DNA of 64,000 nucleotides, taken from positions 26,661,924-26,725,923 of the forward strand of contig NC_091023.1 of assembly GCF_041296385.1 (NCBI RefSeq), given 5' to 3'. The notes below the pieces were generated by a model. That model was given only the letters and a program-made list of their open reading frames with translations, had not been told where the DNA came from and ran no database searches. The number at the start of each line of letters is the position of its first letter. Positions within the stretch are counted from its first letter, which is position 1. The stretch is from Aphelocoma coerulescens. Taxonomy: Eukaryota; Chordata; Aves; Passeriformes; Corvidae. Shown here piece after piece: positions 51,001 to 63,452 of the stretch. Position numbers and translations under genes: made by a program.

Positions 51001-54000
51001 AACAGGTTTGTAGATGGCAGACCCAAATCACAGCAGTTGCCAGATTCGTACCTAGCAGCCCTCACTGCATGCCTCTGTCCTCTCTCCACCAGGCTTGCTG
51101 CCGTGTGCAGAGACAGTTGGGACCATGGAGCCATCTCCCCTCCCAGGGAGCACAGGGGGTCTATGGGGTTCCCCACCTTCCCCAGCACTGCTCTGGGACA
51201 CTTCTCCAACAACACCTTGTGGACAGGTTGGCACTGAGGATCTTGGGAGTTGCTGCCCTTGGGAGGTGCTGGCCATGCTGAGAGTCCCACAAAGAATGGT
51301 GTTTTCACACTACCTTTTCCCATTATCTCCTGTCTTCCCAGCTGCTGCTGGACACTCACCGCAGAAAGGAAAGCTGGCAGAGCACGTGGAGGGAGATCAT
51401 CAGGAGACTTGGGCCTGGACAACTGCCATCGGCTGCCTCCAAGCTCTTTCCTTGCAGAACATGCTGGGAACAAACTGCGTAGTGTCACATAACACAAAGC
51501 AAAGTGATGTTCCCCACTGAGGAGGGATCCACTAACCATCAGTGATGCTTTGCTCAAAGCAGGAAAAGTATGAAGAACAGCAAAGGTGAGGAGAAGGGAA
51601 GAAATACCTTTGGAAAAAAGCTTCCAAGCCAGTAGGAATGTGAAATGCCCAAACTCAGCCCAAGTCAGTGCACAAGGAAACAGAACTCTGCAAATACAAG
51701 GAGAAAAGACTCAGCCACACCTCTGAGCAGTGGCAGAGCTGCCCTATCCCTGCCAGGAACAGCCAGCAGTGCAGACAGGTGACTTGTGTCCTCATCCCCC
51801 TCAACAGAGAGAACAAGGGGGAAAAAAAAGAGACCAAAAAAAGTCATGGAACTTTGCCGACAGTGAGGAGCTGCACTGGAGCAGGCTTAGGGCTACAGCA
51901 CAGAGAATTTCTCTTGTCGTGCAAAAGTATTTGCAGGTCCCATTTTAAAGGGAGTGTTTTAAACTCCCATTGGACTTACAGATTCTCAGTGCTCAGAGTG
52001 TGACAGCAACAAGTGGACAAAGCTCCTTGTTCATGGTGACTGAATTTGACCCTTTCCAAAACTCCCCTGGGCAAGGTCCACAGGGCACTTTGGGGGATGT
52101 GGGTACTCCCTGCCTGGCTGTTCCCATAGAGAGATTTAGATCGACCTCTGCCATCTCTCTGCATATTCCTGCAGGGGGTTACTTCAGACTCTCCCTCCCT
52201 GGAGTCCTTGAGGGGCACACAAAGTGGGCAGGAGCACCAGGCACCGAGATGCTGTGTCCTCCTTGGCCACCGAGCCTTGGGCTCCCGTCAGTGCGCAGGT
52301 GCCTTGGTGTGACTGATTCCTGCAGGGAACAGGTAGAGCAGCCCCAGTGCCAACTGGTACCAGACAAAACAAGGCAGTTTGGGGAGATAGGGACATGCAG
52401 GACCAAAAGGGATAGTACATGGAGGGTGGGGAGGGAAATTGTTTAGAGCTGGAGCTATTTTTGTAGAATCTGGCTGTTAAACACAGAACCATGGTGTTTT
52501 TAAAATTCTGCTTATTGAATCAAGTCACTCTCCTGCCAACTGGATTCCTTCAGCTGGCTGGACAATCTGACACCTCCACTTAAAAAAGAATCTGCCAACA
52601 TGAGCAGCTTGGTGTTACAGGATATGGAACCATCCCTGAGCTGCACTCCCTGGGCAAGCCAGGCTCTGTGGCTGGGAATGGAGCTCTTTTATGGGAAACT
52701 CCTGCACAGTATGGGAAGAACCTTTATGCCCTCCAGCATCCCAAAACCTGAAGCCTCTGGTCCATACCCACCATACTGTGGGGATGGCGGGGTGCCCCGA
52801 GGAGCTGCGCTCCTCCTCTAACACCCCCAAGTGAGCATTCCTGCTTTTCCCTTAGTACAGACAGCTGTGTATCAGCATCCCCTCAGGACACTGTGTCCTC
52901 CACAGAAGGGCCCGGGACAAAGAGCACCTTTTGAAGTCTCTTGTTACTCTGTACCTGTATTTCTCATCTCTGACAAGCCCACCCATGAAATTCCAAAAAG
53001 ATAGTTATCTCCTCTTAAAAAATAGCTCAGGCTGACCACTACTCTGATCCAAACCTTCCATGATACCTTTCTGTAAGCAAAGAACTACTTAAGTGGTACC
53101 CTTGAGGATAATGTTTCACATGTGCCTCATTTTGACACTAGTGAAGGCTACTTTTTGTACCAGCTCTGCTCTTACATGATTACTGCATTTTTTCTGTCAG
53201 TAGCACTTTCAGTTCTATTTACTAGTTATTGCAGTTACTGCTTGGAATGCACTTCACTTTGGAAACAGCAAAGGCCCATGGACATTTCACATGAAAGAAA
53301 CATTGATGTGACTCTGTTAAAGAGAGCAAAAGGCATTTTGTGGATTTTTGGATTTGCCTAAGTCCTGTATATTTATATTTCTTGATACTACTGCAGAGTA
53401 CAGGAGATATTAACAGCTGTGCCTTGGCACCAGCACTGGCCCTGGCAGTCTGTGCCAAGGTCATGGCCAGTAGCCCCAGACTGCCCATCAGCACCTCACT
53501 GACCCTGCACTGAACCGCACGCTCACTGCCACACAACATGAATTCTGACTTATCCATGAAAATGAACAATTTTCCAATGGCAGAATGGACTCAAACTGGT
53601 GATCTTGGCAGACTTCAACCAGGTGAAAGTTGATGCTGTTATAGTCTTGCGAGCACAAAGGAACGCATCAGCCATTCTTCTGACGTGTAACAGGGCCATA
53701 ATGCGGCTCTGACCCCATGGCTCTGCCAGAAAATCCCTACACTAACATGTCTGGAAGCAGTCTAGGCTGAGCTTGTCGTAAGTCTCAGATCTCTGCATGT
53801 TACTCCTTCCAATGCAGACTCTAGGGCTAACCACAGTAGAGAGAAAAATAGCTGAGGAGACAAACACCAGAATAATTTTAAGCATTCACTACTAAAATAC
53901 TGTATATATTAAAAATGCTGTCAGCATTTACACTAAAATCAAAAGCATCCCTGGTTTTAGGCTTTGTTTTACATTTCATGCTGATTTCAACAATAAATAT

Positions 54001-54586
54001 GCAATCACAAGAACTTAGTTAGAAAGTTCAGCAATTTTTAAGACCCCTCAAAGAGAGTTTAAAATGACTCCCCAAAGCAAGGGGCCTTTCCCAGCAGCCA
54101 GAGTGTACAGAGGGGCTGTGTGGAGCATGGACTGGCAGTGTCACCACAGAGCCTGCCTGTAACAAGAGGGCTATGGGAGGATGAATCCATGAATAAGCCA
54201 AGGTCGAGGTTTGCTGTGCTGGCTGTTCCCACCCACTGAGGGCCCAGGCCAGCATGGTTCAGCCACAGCTCCTGTGGCTCTGGCAGAACCTCCCCATCAG
54301 CCACGTACAGGGCAAGACTCACCCAGAGGCTTCATGTGCCAACATCCAGTGGGACTGGAGACTGTCTGGTTGCAGGGACGGCTGCTCTGCTGCCGAGGCA
54401 CTTCCCAAACTCCCTGTACAGAGGCTGCAATCCCACCCCTCATACACTGTGGAAGGGGGAGATGTCTGAGCTCAGCAGGTCTTGAAGCACTTCATCATCA
54501 GTTTTGCTTATTAGTGCTCCCCAGCCCCAGGAAGCAGCAGCACTTCACTTCCAGGTGAGCCACCAAGAGCATGCACCACTCTGGGT
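36001..54586. other. Intergenic DNA, no gene recognised
   Basis: The sequence is mixed AT- and GC-moderate. It contains the hairpin cluster at 37297-37353, a tandem GCAAGTTTGGA-type duplication near 38327-38352, an ACAG-type microsatellite near 48266-48291 and a moderately GC-rich block at 49080-49440. Open frames of 196 codons (44456-45046, plus) and 270 codons (50745-51557, minus) match nothing I know and coincide with long frames on the other strand, as expected from composition. Confidence 0.6.
37297..37353. repeat. Two adjacent AT-rich perfect hairpins
   Basis: ATTACAAAT (37297-37305) pairs with ATTTGTAAT (37312-37320) across a 6-nt loop. TTGTTTTAC (37330-37338) pairs with GTAAAACAA (37345-37353), also across 6 nt. 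The segment between them also shares ACAAATGTA with the first hairpin, giving a local cluster of palindromes. Confidence 0.8.
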
Positions 54587-54747
54587 GGGACACAGGCATG
54601 TGGAACGTGGGCACTGCTGCAGAGGGGACACGGGCACATGGGAAGCAGGCACTGCCATGGGTGGGACACAGGCACTGCTTCAGCCAGGACGTGGACACAT
54701 GGGATGTGGGCACCACTGCAGGTGAGATATGGGCACGTGCCCATTGC
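54587..54747. repeat. Degenerate ~38-bp minisatellite, about four copies
   Basis: Units start at 54587, 54625, 54663 and 54687 with GGGACACAGGCA-, GGGACACGGGCA-, GGGACACAGGCA- and GGACGTGGACAC-type sequence, with a partial unit from 54726. The first two are 38 bp, the third is shortened to 24 bp and the fourth is 39 bp. Recurrent words are GGGCACTGC and CATGGGA. The array is translatable in several frames, but no gene is inferred. Confidence 0.75.
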
Positions 54748-57700
54748 TTCTTCAGTAATTGTACAGACCTCCAGGACCAGAAGTTCTCATCCAGAATACC
54801 AAAGAGCAAATCCCCACCCTTTCCTGCAGTAGTTTAACCTTTTCTTAATTTATCAGAGCAATAGCCTTCATAAATCAAAAGCCCAGGTCCTTCCTCCCCT
54901 ACTGCAGAGTTCATGTGATACCAGCAACACCCAGAACCAGTGACTCCTCTGCATCACTCACCCCACACCATGGCCATGCTCCTGGGGCTGGTGAAGCAGG
55001 CTCCAAGGGCTGGAGAGTGAATCTTTGGGAAGTGTTGTCAGTTAGAAGGGTGAGTGTATCTGTTTTATACGTTTGCTGATTCCCTGAAAAGAGAAGAAAT
55101 GAAACTCATTAAACTATTCAAAGTGAGGACTAAAATAAAATGACTCCAACAAGGAATACTTGCATTTTAAAAACATGGTATGAGTATTACTAGCTAAAGA
55201 GGCTACTGTCTCTTCTAAAACACGCTGCTGCTGACAAGACCTTAACATGTTGGCTGGTATCACCACTAACACCTGAGACAGCAAACAAGAGCTAATCCTT
55301 ACACTGCTCTTGTGCTAATGACTGCAGGAGATAGCTGGTGTCCCTGGCAAGTGTCCCATTTAATTCAATTAACTCCAGCCAGGCCCTGGTGATTGCACTA
55401 GTAGTGTCAGTCAGAAAGCCAGAAGCCAGTTCTGGAGTCAGACGGTAAAACCAAGTCAGTCTCCACCATCCCTCTGGCCCAGCCCCAGCAGCCAATCCCA
55501 TGGGTAGCAACTGACCTGGAATCCACAGCAGCTTCTACAAAAGGGTGTGGAAAACCATAATTCTTTCCCAAAAATGCTCATCTTTTTTTCTGAGAAAATG
55601 CAGGCAACTTACTTCATTGTATATTTTGCTTACTTATTCTGAAATGCTGGGTTATGTGTTGGGTTAAGTTGCAGTTTCATAGTGCTCCCCCCCACCATCT
55701 GCGGGTCCAAGCCAGTGGGAAGATCAAGTTTCTCCTATCACAAGGGAGATATCTGCCAGCTGATCTGGGGGCACACAGAGCTGTTGGCCCCTCCAGGGCT
55801 TGCAGAGATTGAGGTGTCTGAGGTATGAACTGAAATATTCTGATAAACATGAAAAATAAACTCACCATGAAAAATTAAGCTGCAGGAGCAATTGGTATAT
55901 CCCCTCAGTTGATACAATTTCCAAGTCTGTTTGATAGTAAAAAAATACTTTCCAAATATTTTCATTTCCTTTTGAACATTCTTCAGCTGTGAGCTTCAAC
56001 AAGCAGCGATGTACCTGCCAACTCCCATTATTCAGTTAGGAAGTTTTGAAATATAAAGAGATATGCAGAGAAGTTGAGAAGTTTCCTTGGTGGCACTTAT
56101 GAAGTATTAGTCTGGGATAGTACGTAAAATCCTGAGAAGTCTGTACACTGCCAACATAAATAGAAAGTGTACTTAAAGATGGGAGATTATCCATTCCTTG
56201 ACAGGGCTGTCATACCTACTCTGTTGTCAGTTCTTAGCAACAGTTTTATTTCAAGGTCAGTCCAGCACAAATAATGCCCAGAAAAGCTCTTCCGCTGGAA
56301 GACAAAGCCTTCAGACCTTCAAAAGGAGCCGTAAGGACTCTTATGTGACCATCAGCTTGGACATGTCTCAGAAGCAGCATGAGCCAGTGGAGATTTCCGA
56401 AGCTTCACTGAGTTTTTTTGTGGAAAACTCATTATGGCGTTTCAGTCATCCTCCAGCCTTTGTGTATCCTCTGGAATGGCTGAGAGCACAACAGGGAAGC
56501 TCAAACAGTTAACATGTTACTGTGTTGCACCTACAAATCCACTGGAGAACAACAATTCTCTGAAAATAAAGCTCAGCTCCTCTATGTCAGTAACTGGCTT
56601 CCAAGTCAGAAAGCCTGTGCTGTGAGTCCACTCATTAAATACATGTTTAAATAAATTTCTACATCCTATGGACATTCTTCCCATCCCATGGCTCGAATGG
56701 ATAAAAGCGCTGAGCTCCTGGCACGGATGATGGCACTCATCTCCCATTTGTTCCCATCTATGTGTTCAGTATTTTCCAGAAAGAACCAACCTCCCAGCTG
56801 TGCTCCAAACCCAACCGTGCCCAGGTGTTTCCAGACAGCCCAGGATACTCTATCAGGCACCACTTTTACACCAGTTTAAGATCCACGAGGGATAACATGG
56901 GGAGATCAGAGCTGTGCAGAAATACCTGCAAGCAGAAGAATGCCACAAGTGCAGTCACAGTTGGAATTCCCACCCTTGACAGTGCCGATGAATCCTGGGC
57001 AGGCTGACCTCGGTGCTGCTGCAGCCGCGCTGCAACCCAGAGCAGGGGTGCACAGAGCACAGCACACGTGTCCAGGAGAGCACCCGGCTGCACTCAGACC
57101 ATGCCAGCAGCAGTGGGACAGAGCTGACTATCCTTCCTAGAGTGTCCCAGAGAGCCACAGGTGGCCACTGCTTGAAGAACACTCCAGTCCTTCCTTGCTG
57201 CTCACAGGTACAGGGCCAGAGTGGTGCATGTCTTCGGCATCCTGCAATTAGCAGCCTCCCCCCTTCAGATCTGTGAGTGAGTGAGCCCCAGCAGGACTGT
57301 GTTAAGCCTCATCTTTTGCCAGGTGGGGTGTCAGCCAAGGCAAAATTGTGCCTGATGAAGGCTGATGCCTGCGTGAGCCATGTGTGTGTGGCAGCAGTGG
57401 AACAGCCATAAAAAAATTGCATAAAAACCCCAGGGCCTTTCAAAGCATTTCTAAATATTGCCCCAATTTCCCTGTTGGGCGTGAGGTTCTAGGAACCAGC
57501 CACCCACACAAAGCAGCTGTGGAGCCATGTCTAAAACTGCCTCACCTGCTGTACAGAAAGAGCTGACAATGGCATTAGCATGAAACTAAAATTAGAGGCT
57601 AATTGGGTTCTGCAGTCACTGAAATTGATGACAGCTCAGCAATTAACATTCCTGAATTTTCTTGACTAAAATAACCCTAAAATCTGTTCCCATTCATGCT

Positions 57701-60700
57701 TCTCCCTGCTCCATAAGCAAGTCTGTGGTAGCCTGGCACGCTTTGCACACAGGGGAGTTCTGGCACCTCTGCCAGGGCTTGTGCTGTTCCCAGCAGTTAC
57801 TGGGGCAGGCATAGGTCTGGGAACAGATTGTGCATCTGCAAATCAGCATCATTTCACAAAAATGGGATGTGATATTCAATGCCAGGTCATGGGAACCATC
57901 ACTAACCATCACCAGTGCATGAACACATACAAGACACAGTCCAACAGAAACCGTGAGGGGCAATGGCATGGTGTCCCCTGGTCCTTGGTGCGGGTAAGTC
58001 TGGCAGTGATGCCAGACTGGTGCTGCTGCTGCTCCAAGCAAAAGAGGGTGATATCAACATTAAGAAGTGAGGGAATAAAAGCATCTCCTGCTCAGGGTGT
58101 CAACACCAGCTCAGAGTGTTGGAGTGGGACACAGGCCCAGCCTCTATCAGCACGTCTTGTAAGTGAATCATAACATCTTCTGTTAAGGTGGGCAACAACA
58201 CCTACTGAAAGGCACATGAACCTTTCACTTGACCTCCCTGGGCTGCATCGCACATTTGGGGCAGAGCAAAACACACCCTATTTAACTGTACATGTTATTT
58301 ACAAGTTGAGGGGGTTGTTCTCCAAGATCCAGAGTGAGAGATCAAATGCACTGCTATTACAGCTGCAAGCAGCAATTGCTCTGCATCTTCCTCAGACTGT
58401 GCTGCAGACTTGCTGTGCAGGATATGGCCACGTGCAGCCTCTTTCAGGCTTTCTGTGCATGTGTGGTGTGTGCCCATCTGCCTGTGGTGTGCTCACCTGC
58501 CCTGTGCTCACCTGCAATTTGTGCAAGATATCTACGGTTTCATTTTTAGTTCATTGTTCTGTACAACATTTGGAGTTTCTGATCCATAAAAGCATCTTAT
58601 GGTGGTACATTTGGAAAAGCCACGGCATGCTTCTGCCTCTACTCACAACTGAAGTCTCTGACTGCTGACAGAGCTGAGCTTCCAAAGCCAGCCCCTCTTC
58701 TGTCCCTTCCTTCAGCATCTGGCTTGATTTTGCTCTGGCTGGCAATTTTATCTGCATTCTCTGGTCCAGATGTTGCCTGTGGCTCTTCATTAGAATTTCC
58801 CAATTCTGCTGTGACCCAAGAGGCAAGGAAGGGGCATGGTATGAGGCCTGTTCCTCACCTCAGCTGTGATGAAGACTAGGCCATGGCTGGGCCCCCCTGC
58901 TGCTCCTGCTCACAGACATGTAACTCACTGCCATCACCACACAGCTCATTGCAGTCGCTTGCTCCACTCTCCTCCTCCCTTCTTCCTACACTTGCTGCAG
59001 GCACAAAATGTTCCCAGGCTCCCACAGCCATGCCTGGGGCATGCCAAGTCCATATGCTGCTGTCCCTTTCACACATATTTCCAAAGGGCAAAAAATGCAC
59101 TCCTTGAAGATACACTTCTCTGTGCACCGTCCATCAAGCAGAAAGAATAAACCTGGCCAAGATGGCCACAAAAACGTGTCATTGTTTAGCAAGGCTTCAC
59201 TTGACACCCACAGATAACAAATATATTATTTTGGGGTAAAGTAATATAACCAGTTCTATTTCCAATGCAACATGCCTAACTTTTTCTTAAGTAAATCGCT
59301 TTTGTACTCATTTGGTTTAAAACTCTTGGTGTGCCCGGAAGAAAAATGTCTGCATGTGTATTATATATATTATACTACAGATATTATATACCTCTGCATT
59401 ATACTACAGACATCCATTCCTTCCACCATTTATTTCAGTATTTCAGGCTACAATCAGAGCACTCTTGGCTTTATCTAAAACTCACCCCCATAGATTACGA
59501 GCAAACAAGTTTCTGCATTACAAGTCCACAGCTCACGGTCTCCTTGGCTGTCCCAGGCAGCTAACCCTGCTGGAGACGTTTGCTCCGTGCTAGCATTTGG
59601 AGGGGACCATGATGTTTTGCTGTCGCTGCCAGCGGGCAGATGCGCGCAGGGGCCTGGAACCCCCCTCCGTGCGCTGCGTGGGTCCATCGGCCTCCATGCC
59701 CAACTCTGCAGAAGCCATCGGGCTCCATCCCCAAGAGCATCATCACGAGAACTGAGGCTTCACTTACAGCTGGCTGCAAAATATAGACCGTGAACAGCAT
59801 GGAGTTTAAGTGACAGATTTTTTCTTGACTGATTCTCCCAGCTGGTGGTAAGTTCATATTTCAAGGTAACATCAAACTCATCAGTGTCACAAACAATTGC
59901 TGCCTTAAGAATCAACAAAATCTTTCCCTTCATTAAGTCTCACCTGAAGAGTCCCCACATGCAGGAATATGTCTGACAGCTCCCTGGGATACCAAGGCAT
60001 AAGCAGCATAAAGACCCATGTGCTGGGTGAAAGCTCAGACCTGGGGCTGGAAGTGTCCTCCTGAGCAGCAGTAATTGCAGCTCACATCACAACATTCCAG
60101 ATAACAACAGCTGAAGATCCCTGTTTCAAAGTGACTGAACATTACAGTGCAAAGCTGAACTCTTGTACTCATCACTGCAGCAGCCTCACAGGGCTCATTT
60201 TCTTCCCTGTCCCCTAACATATGTGAATTATCCTCCCAAATAGCTATTTTTCTACCAACAATATGCACATCTTTTCTAAGGCAAAGTGGAAATCCCTGCA
60301 AGTATTTCTGGTGCTGCTTCCAGTCAGAAATAGCAGTAATCTGATCCACAAGAGAATTGCATTTCTGTTGCTGAATTCCTTTGTACAAGTATCTTTGCTT
60401 TGAAAGAGTTTGGCAGCAGTGAGGCACAGGCTAATTCTACTTATAAGGTGTGAATCAAAGAAGATTTGCAAGTTTCTGAGTCACAGAAAGGAAGCGTCTG
60501 TGGCCTTTCACCACTTCTGTCAAGACAATATGTCACAGTTCAGCTATTTTAGATCCAACTTCAGACCGCTCACTGCGCCCCGCAGATCCCCATCTCCCAC
60601 CACCCTCATGCTCTCCCCAGGCACAGCAACCGGGACAATTCCAGTCTTCTCTTGGGACCTGGGGAACTTCCAGCCTTACTCAAACCTGCTGTTGTTAATG

Positions 60701-62660
60701 GGATGCATCACCACAGGCTGCAGTGTGAGAGAGTTGAATAAATTTAATTTGGCAGAATTCAGCTGACACTTTGTGAGAAAAAGGGGTGACCAAGGAAAGG
60801 GCAAGCTACTCCCCACATCACACAGCATTGAAAGCCCTGGGAAGCTGAGGGCCTAAGCTAAAAACACTGCTGCAGCAGCAGCAAACTTCCAGGGACTGCA
60901 CTGTGCCTACAGCCTGACTCTGCTACCACATAAACAAGGGACTATAATCAACCAACTCCTTCTGTGCTCCTATGCTGCCATGAGAGCTCCCATCCGAGGC
61001 CAGGTTGTCTTGAGTGTGGAGACAGCTCTGCTGCACTGGCTGTGGTAGCTCCAAGGAGCACATACAAGTGTTCAGCTCTGCTTCTTCCAGTCCCAAAGAT
61101 TTCATGGTCTCTGAGATGCTGTTGAGGCCACTTTTAGCCAGCAGCTCAACCACTGGGGTCACCCCAAACATGGGAGTTCATTCTGCCCAAGAGATGAGGT
61201 GGGGCAGCCTGTGCCCACAGTACCTGGCAGCATGGCCTCCCTGCATGGCTCCCAGGGTGATGTGTGCAAGTGCTCCCCTCACTTTTTATCTCTTTATTCA
61301 CTGCTCATGACAGACCTGATCTCCTCCAGGCCTACAAGGATATGCCAAGGACTGGCATGTTGCAACATGCCGTTCCACTGTTACCACCTGCTGCTCTCCA
61401 ACCCCAACAGACCATTTTTCTGCCCTGTCCCAGACTGGGGGTGACAACACCATCTTCTGCCTTAAAACAGGTCCTCAGGGTTTACAAACAGGCATGGTAT
61501 AAAAACTGCACAGCAGTATCAGCAGGAGTGGAGGGTCCTCCACCTTCCAGCAGTCTGTGGGATCTGCCCATCGAATACATGGGTGAATTCTCCCATAAAA
61601 GTCAGTACTGGGCATGCTTATCTGGCTTAATTATTTCCATTCACTGCCACATTCAGCCTGATCCAGCACAGCTCCATGGCTCCACAGCCATTGTCAAACT
61701 AAATTCTTCCCTGATAGTCTGTGGACATGTGTATTTGTCATCTGCAATCTATTCCTTGGTTTCTGGCATGTATTTTCAGTGCTTTCTCTTGAAAGCTGTT
61801 TCAGATTTCCCTGGGCTTCTCCCTGACCTCTGTGAGTGAAGCCTCACACAGTTTAATTGTTGACAGCTGTGTCAGGAGAAGTATTTTATGTTCCTCTTGC
61901 TGCAGCACATGAGCTACTACACAAAGGGTAGCCTGGCTGTGTAATACACCATAATGTGGAAAGTGGACCATGTCTTCTGAGGAGGGGGTGTGGGGGGGTT
62001 TAACTGTTTGTGGTGTTTTTCAGAGATAATTGAAGTTCCAGACGTGAAAATGCTGACAAGTAAAAGGCAGCTGAGCAAACAGGTGAAAAGACTTAAGTAC
62101 TGGGTTGGATAAAAGTGAATCTCTCCTCCTTTCCAGGAGTTTGCATTTCAGTTTCATGGTAAAGAAAAATACAGTTAAAAAGAAAAAAAGAAACTCACTT
62201 CTGATTTTTTTTCCCCAGGCAAAAGATGGGAAATGCTGGGGACTAGATTGTTCTCCCTTTTCTGCCAGGCTGAACTCAAATCTGAAACATCTGTTCACAT
62301 AACTTGAGACAATCTCTCCCAGTGTAAGCTCAGACTCTTCCTGCCATCAGTGAAGAACTACCAGTTAAGCTTTTTGTGGAAGCCTAAGAATCCAGACACT
62401 TCTCATGTTCCCTGCAAGCACTGAATAACAATGGATTCTCACTACCAGCAAATCACTTGCAAAGAAAAATTAGCATATTTTCCAAGTATTCTAAATCCTA
62501 AAATCTGTTTTTTCTAGAATGACACTGTACACATTATCCTTCAGGAGTTATTCAAATTGGGCAGTACCAGGTATATAAAAGAAGTATCTCACCCACCACA
62601 GCAGGGTTAATTCAGGTGATTGCAAAGATAAAGGGCAGGGGAAAATATTCCATTTTCAAT
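54748..62660. other. Intergenic DNA, no gene recognised
   Basis: No exon, RNA gene or complete repeat was recognised. A 29-bp-spaced duplication of ATTATACTACAGA occurs at 59369-59381 and 59398-59410. A 191-codon frame at 61264-61839 (plus) has no recognisable domain. A G-run-containing stretch lies at 61981-61998. Confidence 0.55.
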
Positions 62661-62826
62661 ATAGAATCACCGACTGGTTTGTGTTGGAAGAGACCTTTAA
62701 AAACCATCATGTCCACCAACCCCACCATCAGCAGGGTCACCTTTCATTAGACTGGGTGGCCCAGACTGGACTTGAACACTTCCAGGGATGGGCAGCCACA
62801 ACTTCCATGGACAACCTGGTCCGCTA
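62661..62826 (-). mobile_element. CR1 LINE 3'-end fragment
   Basis: The plus strand reads ATAGAATCACCGACTGGTTT, GTTGGAAGAGACCTTTAAAA, GTCCACCAACCCCACCATC and AACACTTCCAGGGATGGGCA, the reverse complement of the last ~165 bp of a chicken-type CR1. The element points along the minus strand. It is cut short after GGACAACCTGGTCC. Confidence 0.88.
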
Positions 62827-63204
62827 TTAAGGTACAATCTGGAAGGCAGAGAGTAGGATTTTAGCTGAAAGTATTGAGGACCGAATTTGCTTGCAGAACT
62901 TGCATACAGCCTTGGGTTCAGGGCTCACACTCCTCGCTGCATCCCCAAACTAGGCAGAAGAGGACCTACGGCTCATGCAGAGCTCAGTTCTCATATAAAT
63001 GCCTGTGTGTATGTACATATAGAAGGAACACATCTCTGGCTATACATGTACAGGAAGTTCAGAAACAGAGCAGTGGCAAATCAAACAAAACACTGCAGAA
63101 CTGTGCACGATCTTAACCCTGGTCCCTGCTCTTGCAGCCCTCCAAGAGCTCTCTGTATTCAATATGCTTTGGAGCATGAACCCCATCCTGTCAGAGAAAC
63201 AGAC

Positions 63205-63300
63205 TGGAAATCAGGGTTCCTTTCTGATTCTGCTTCCAGTTCTCTGTGTGTGTGTACAAGTCACTTTGTTTCCCTGCTGTTTTCTCCAGACTCACATGAC
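63205..63300 (+). repeat. Ancient SINE relic (MIR/CORE-SINE-like)
   Basis: GAAATCAGGGTTCCTTTCTG, ATTCTGCTTCCAGTTCTCTG and TGTACAAGTCACTTTGTTTC follow in the order and spacing of the tRNA-like B-box region and the CAAGTCACTT tail core of amniote SINEs. Divergence is high and the boundaries are approximate. Confidence 0.42.
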
Positions 63301-63393
63301 ATGATGTACGAGTGGGGACTGTCCCCAGCTACAGACCTGCACAATGTCCCAATCAGCGAACTGGATTGGAAGTGAAGGGTTCTGGAAGCCACA

Positions 63394-63452
63394 GGGGAAA
63401 GGAAAAAACAAGAAAAAAGAGAAAAGAGAGAAAAGAAGAAAAAAAAGAAAAG
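63394..63452 (+). repeat. Homopurine (G/A) tract
   Basis: A G/A-only sequence of 43 bases (63410-63452) is preceded by 15 more purines with a single C between. Such tracts can form triplex or other non-B DNA and are common simple-sequence features. Confidence 0.85.

Noticed and set aside
53422..53460. 9-bp inverted repeat with 21-nt loop as a microRNA precursor
   Set aside because: The stem is too short and the loop too unpaired for a typical pre-microRNA.
61264..61839. 191-codon plus-strand frame
   Set aside because: No recognisable domain, no codon bias or splice context, and length is within chance for a region of this composition.
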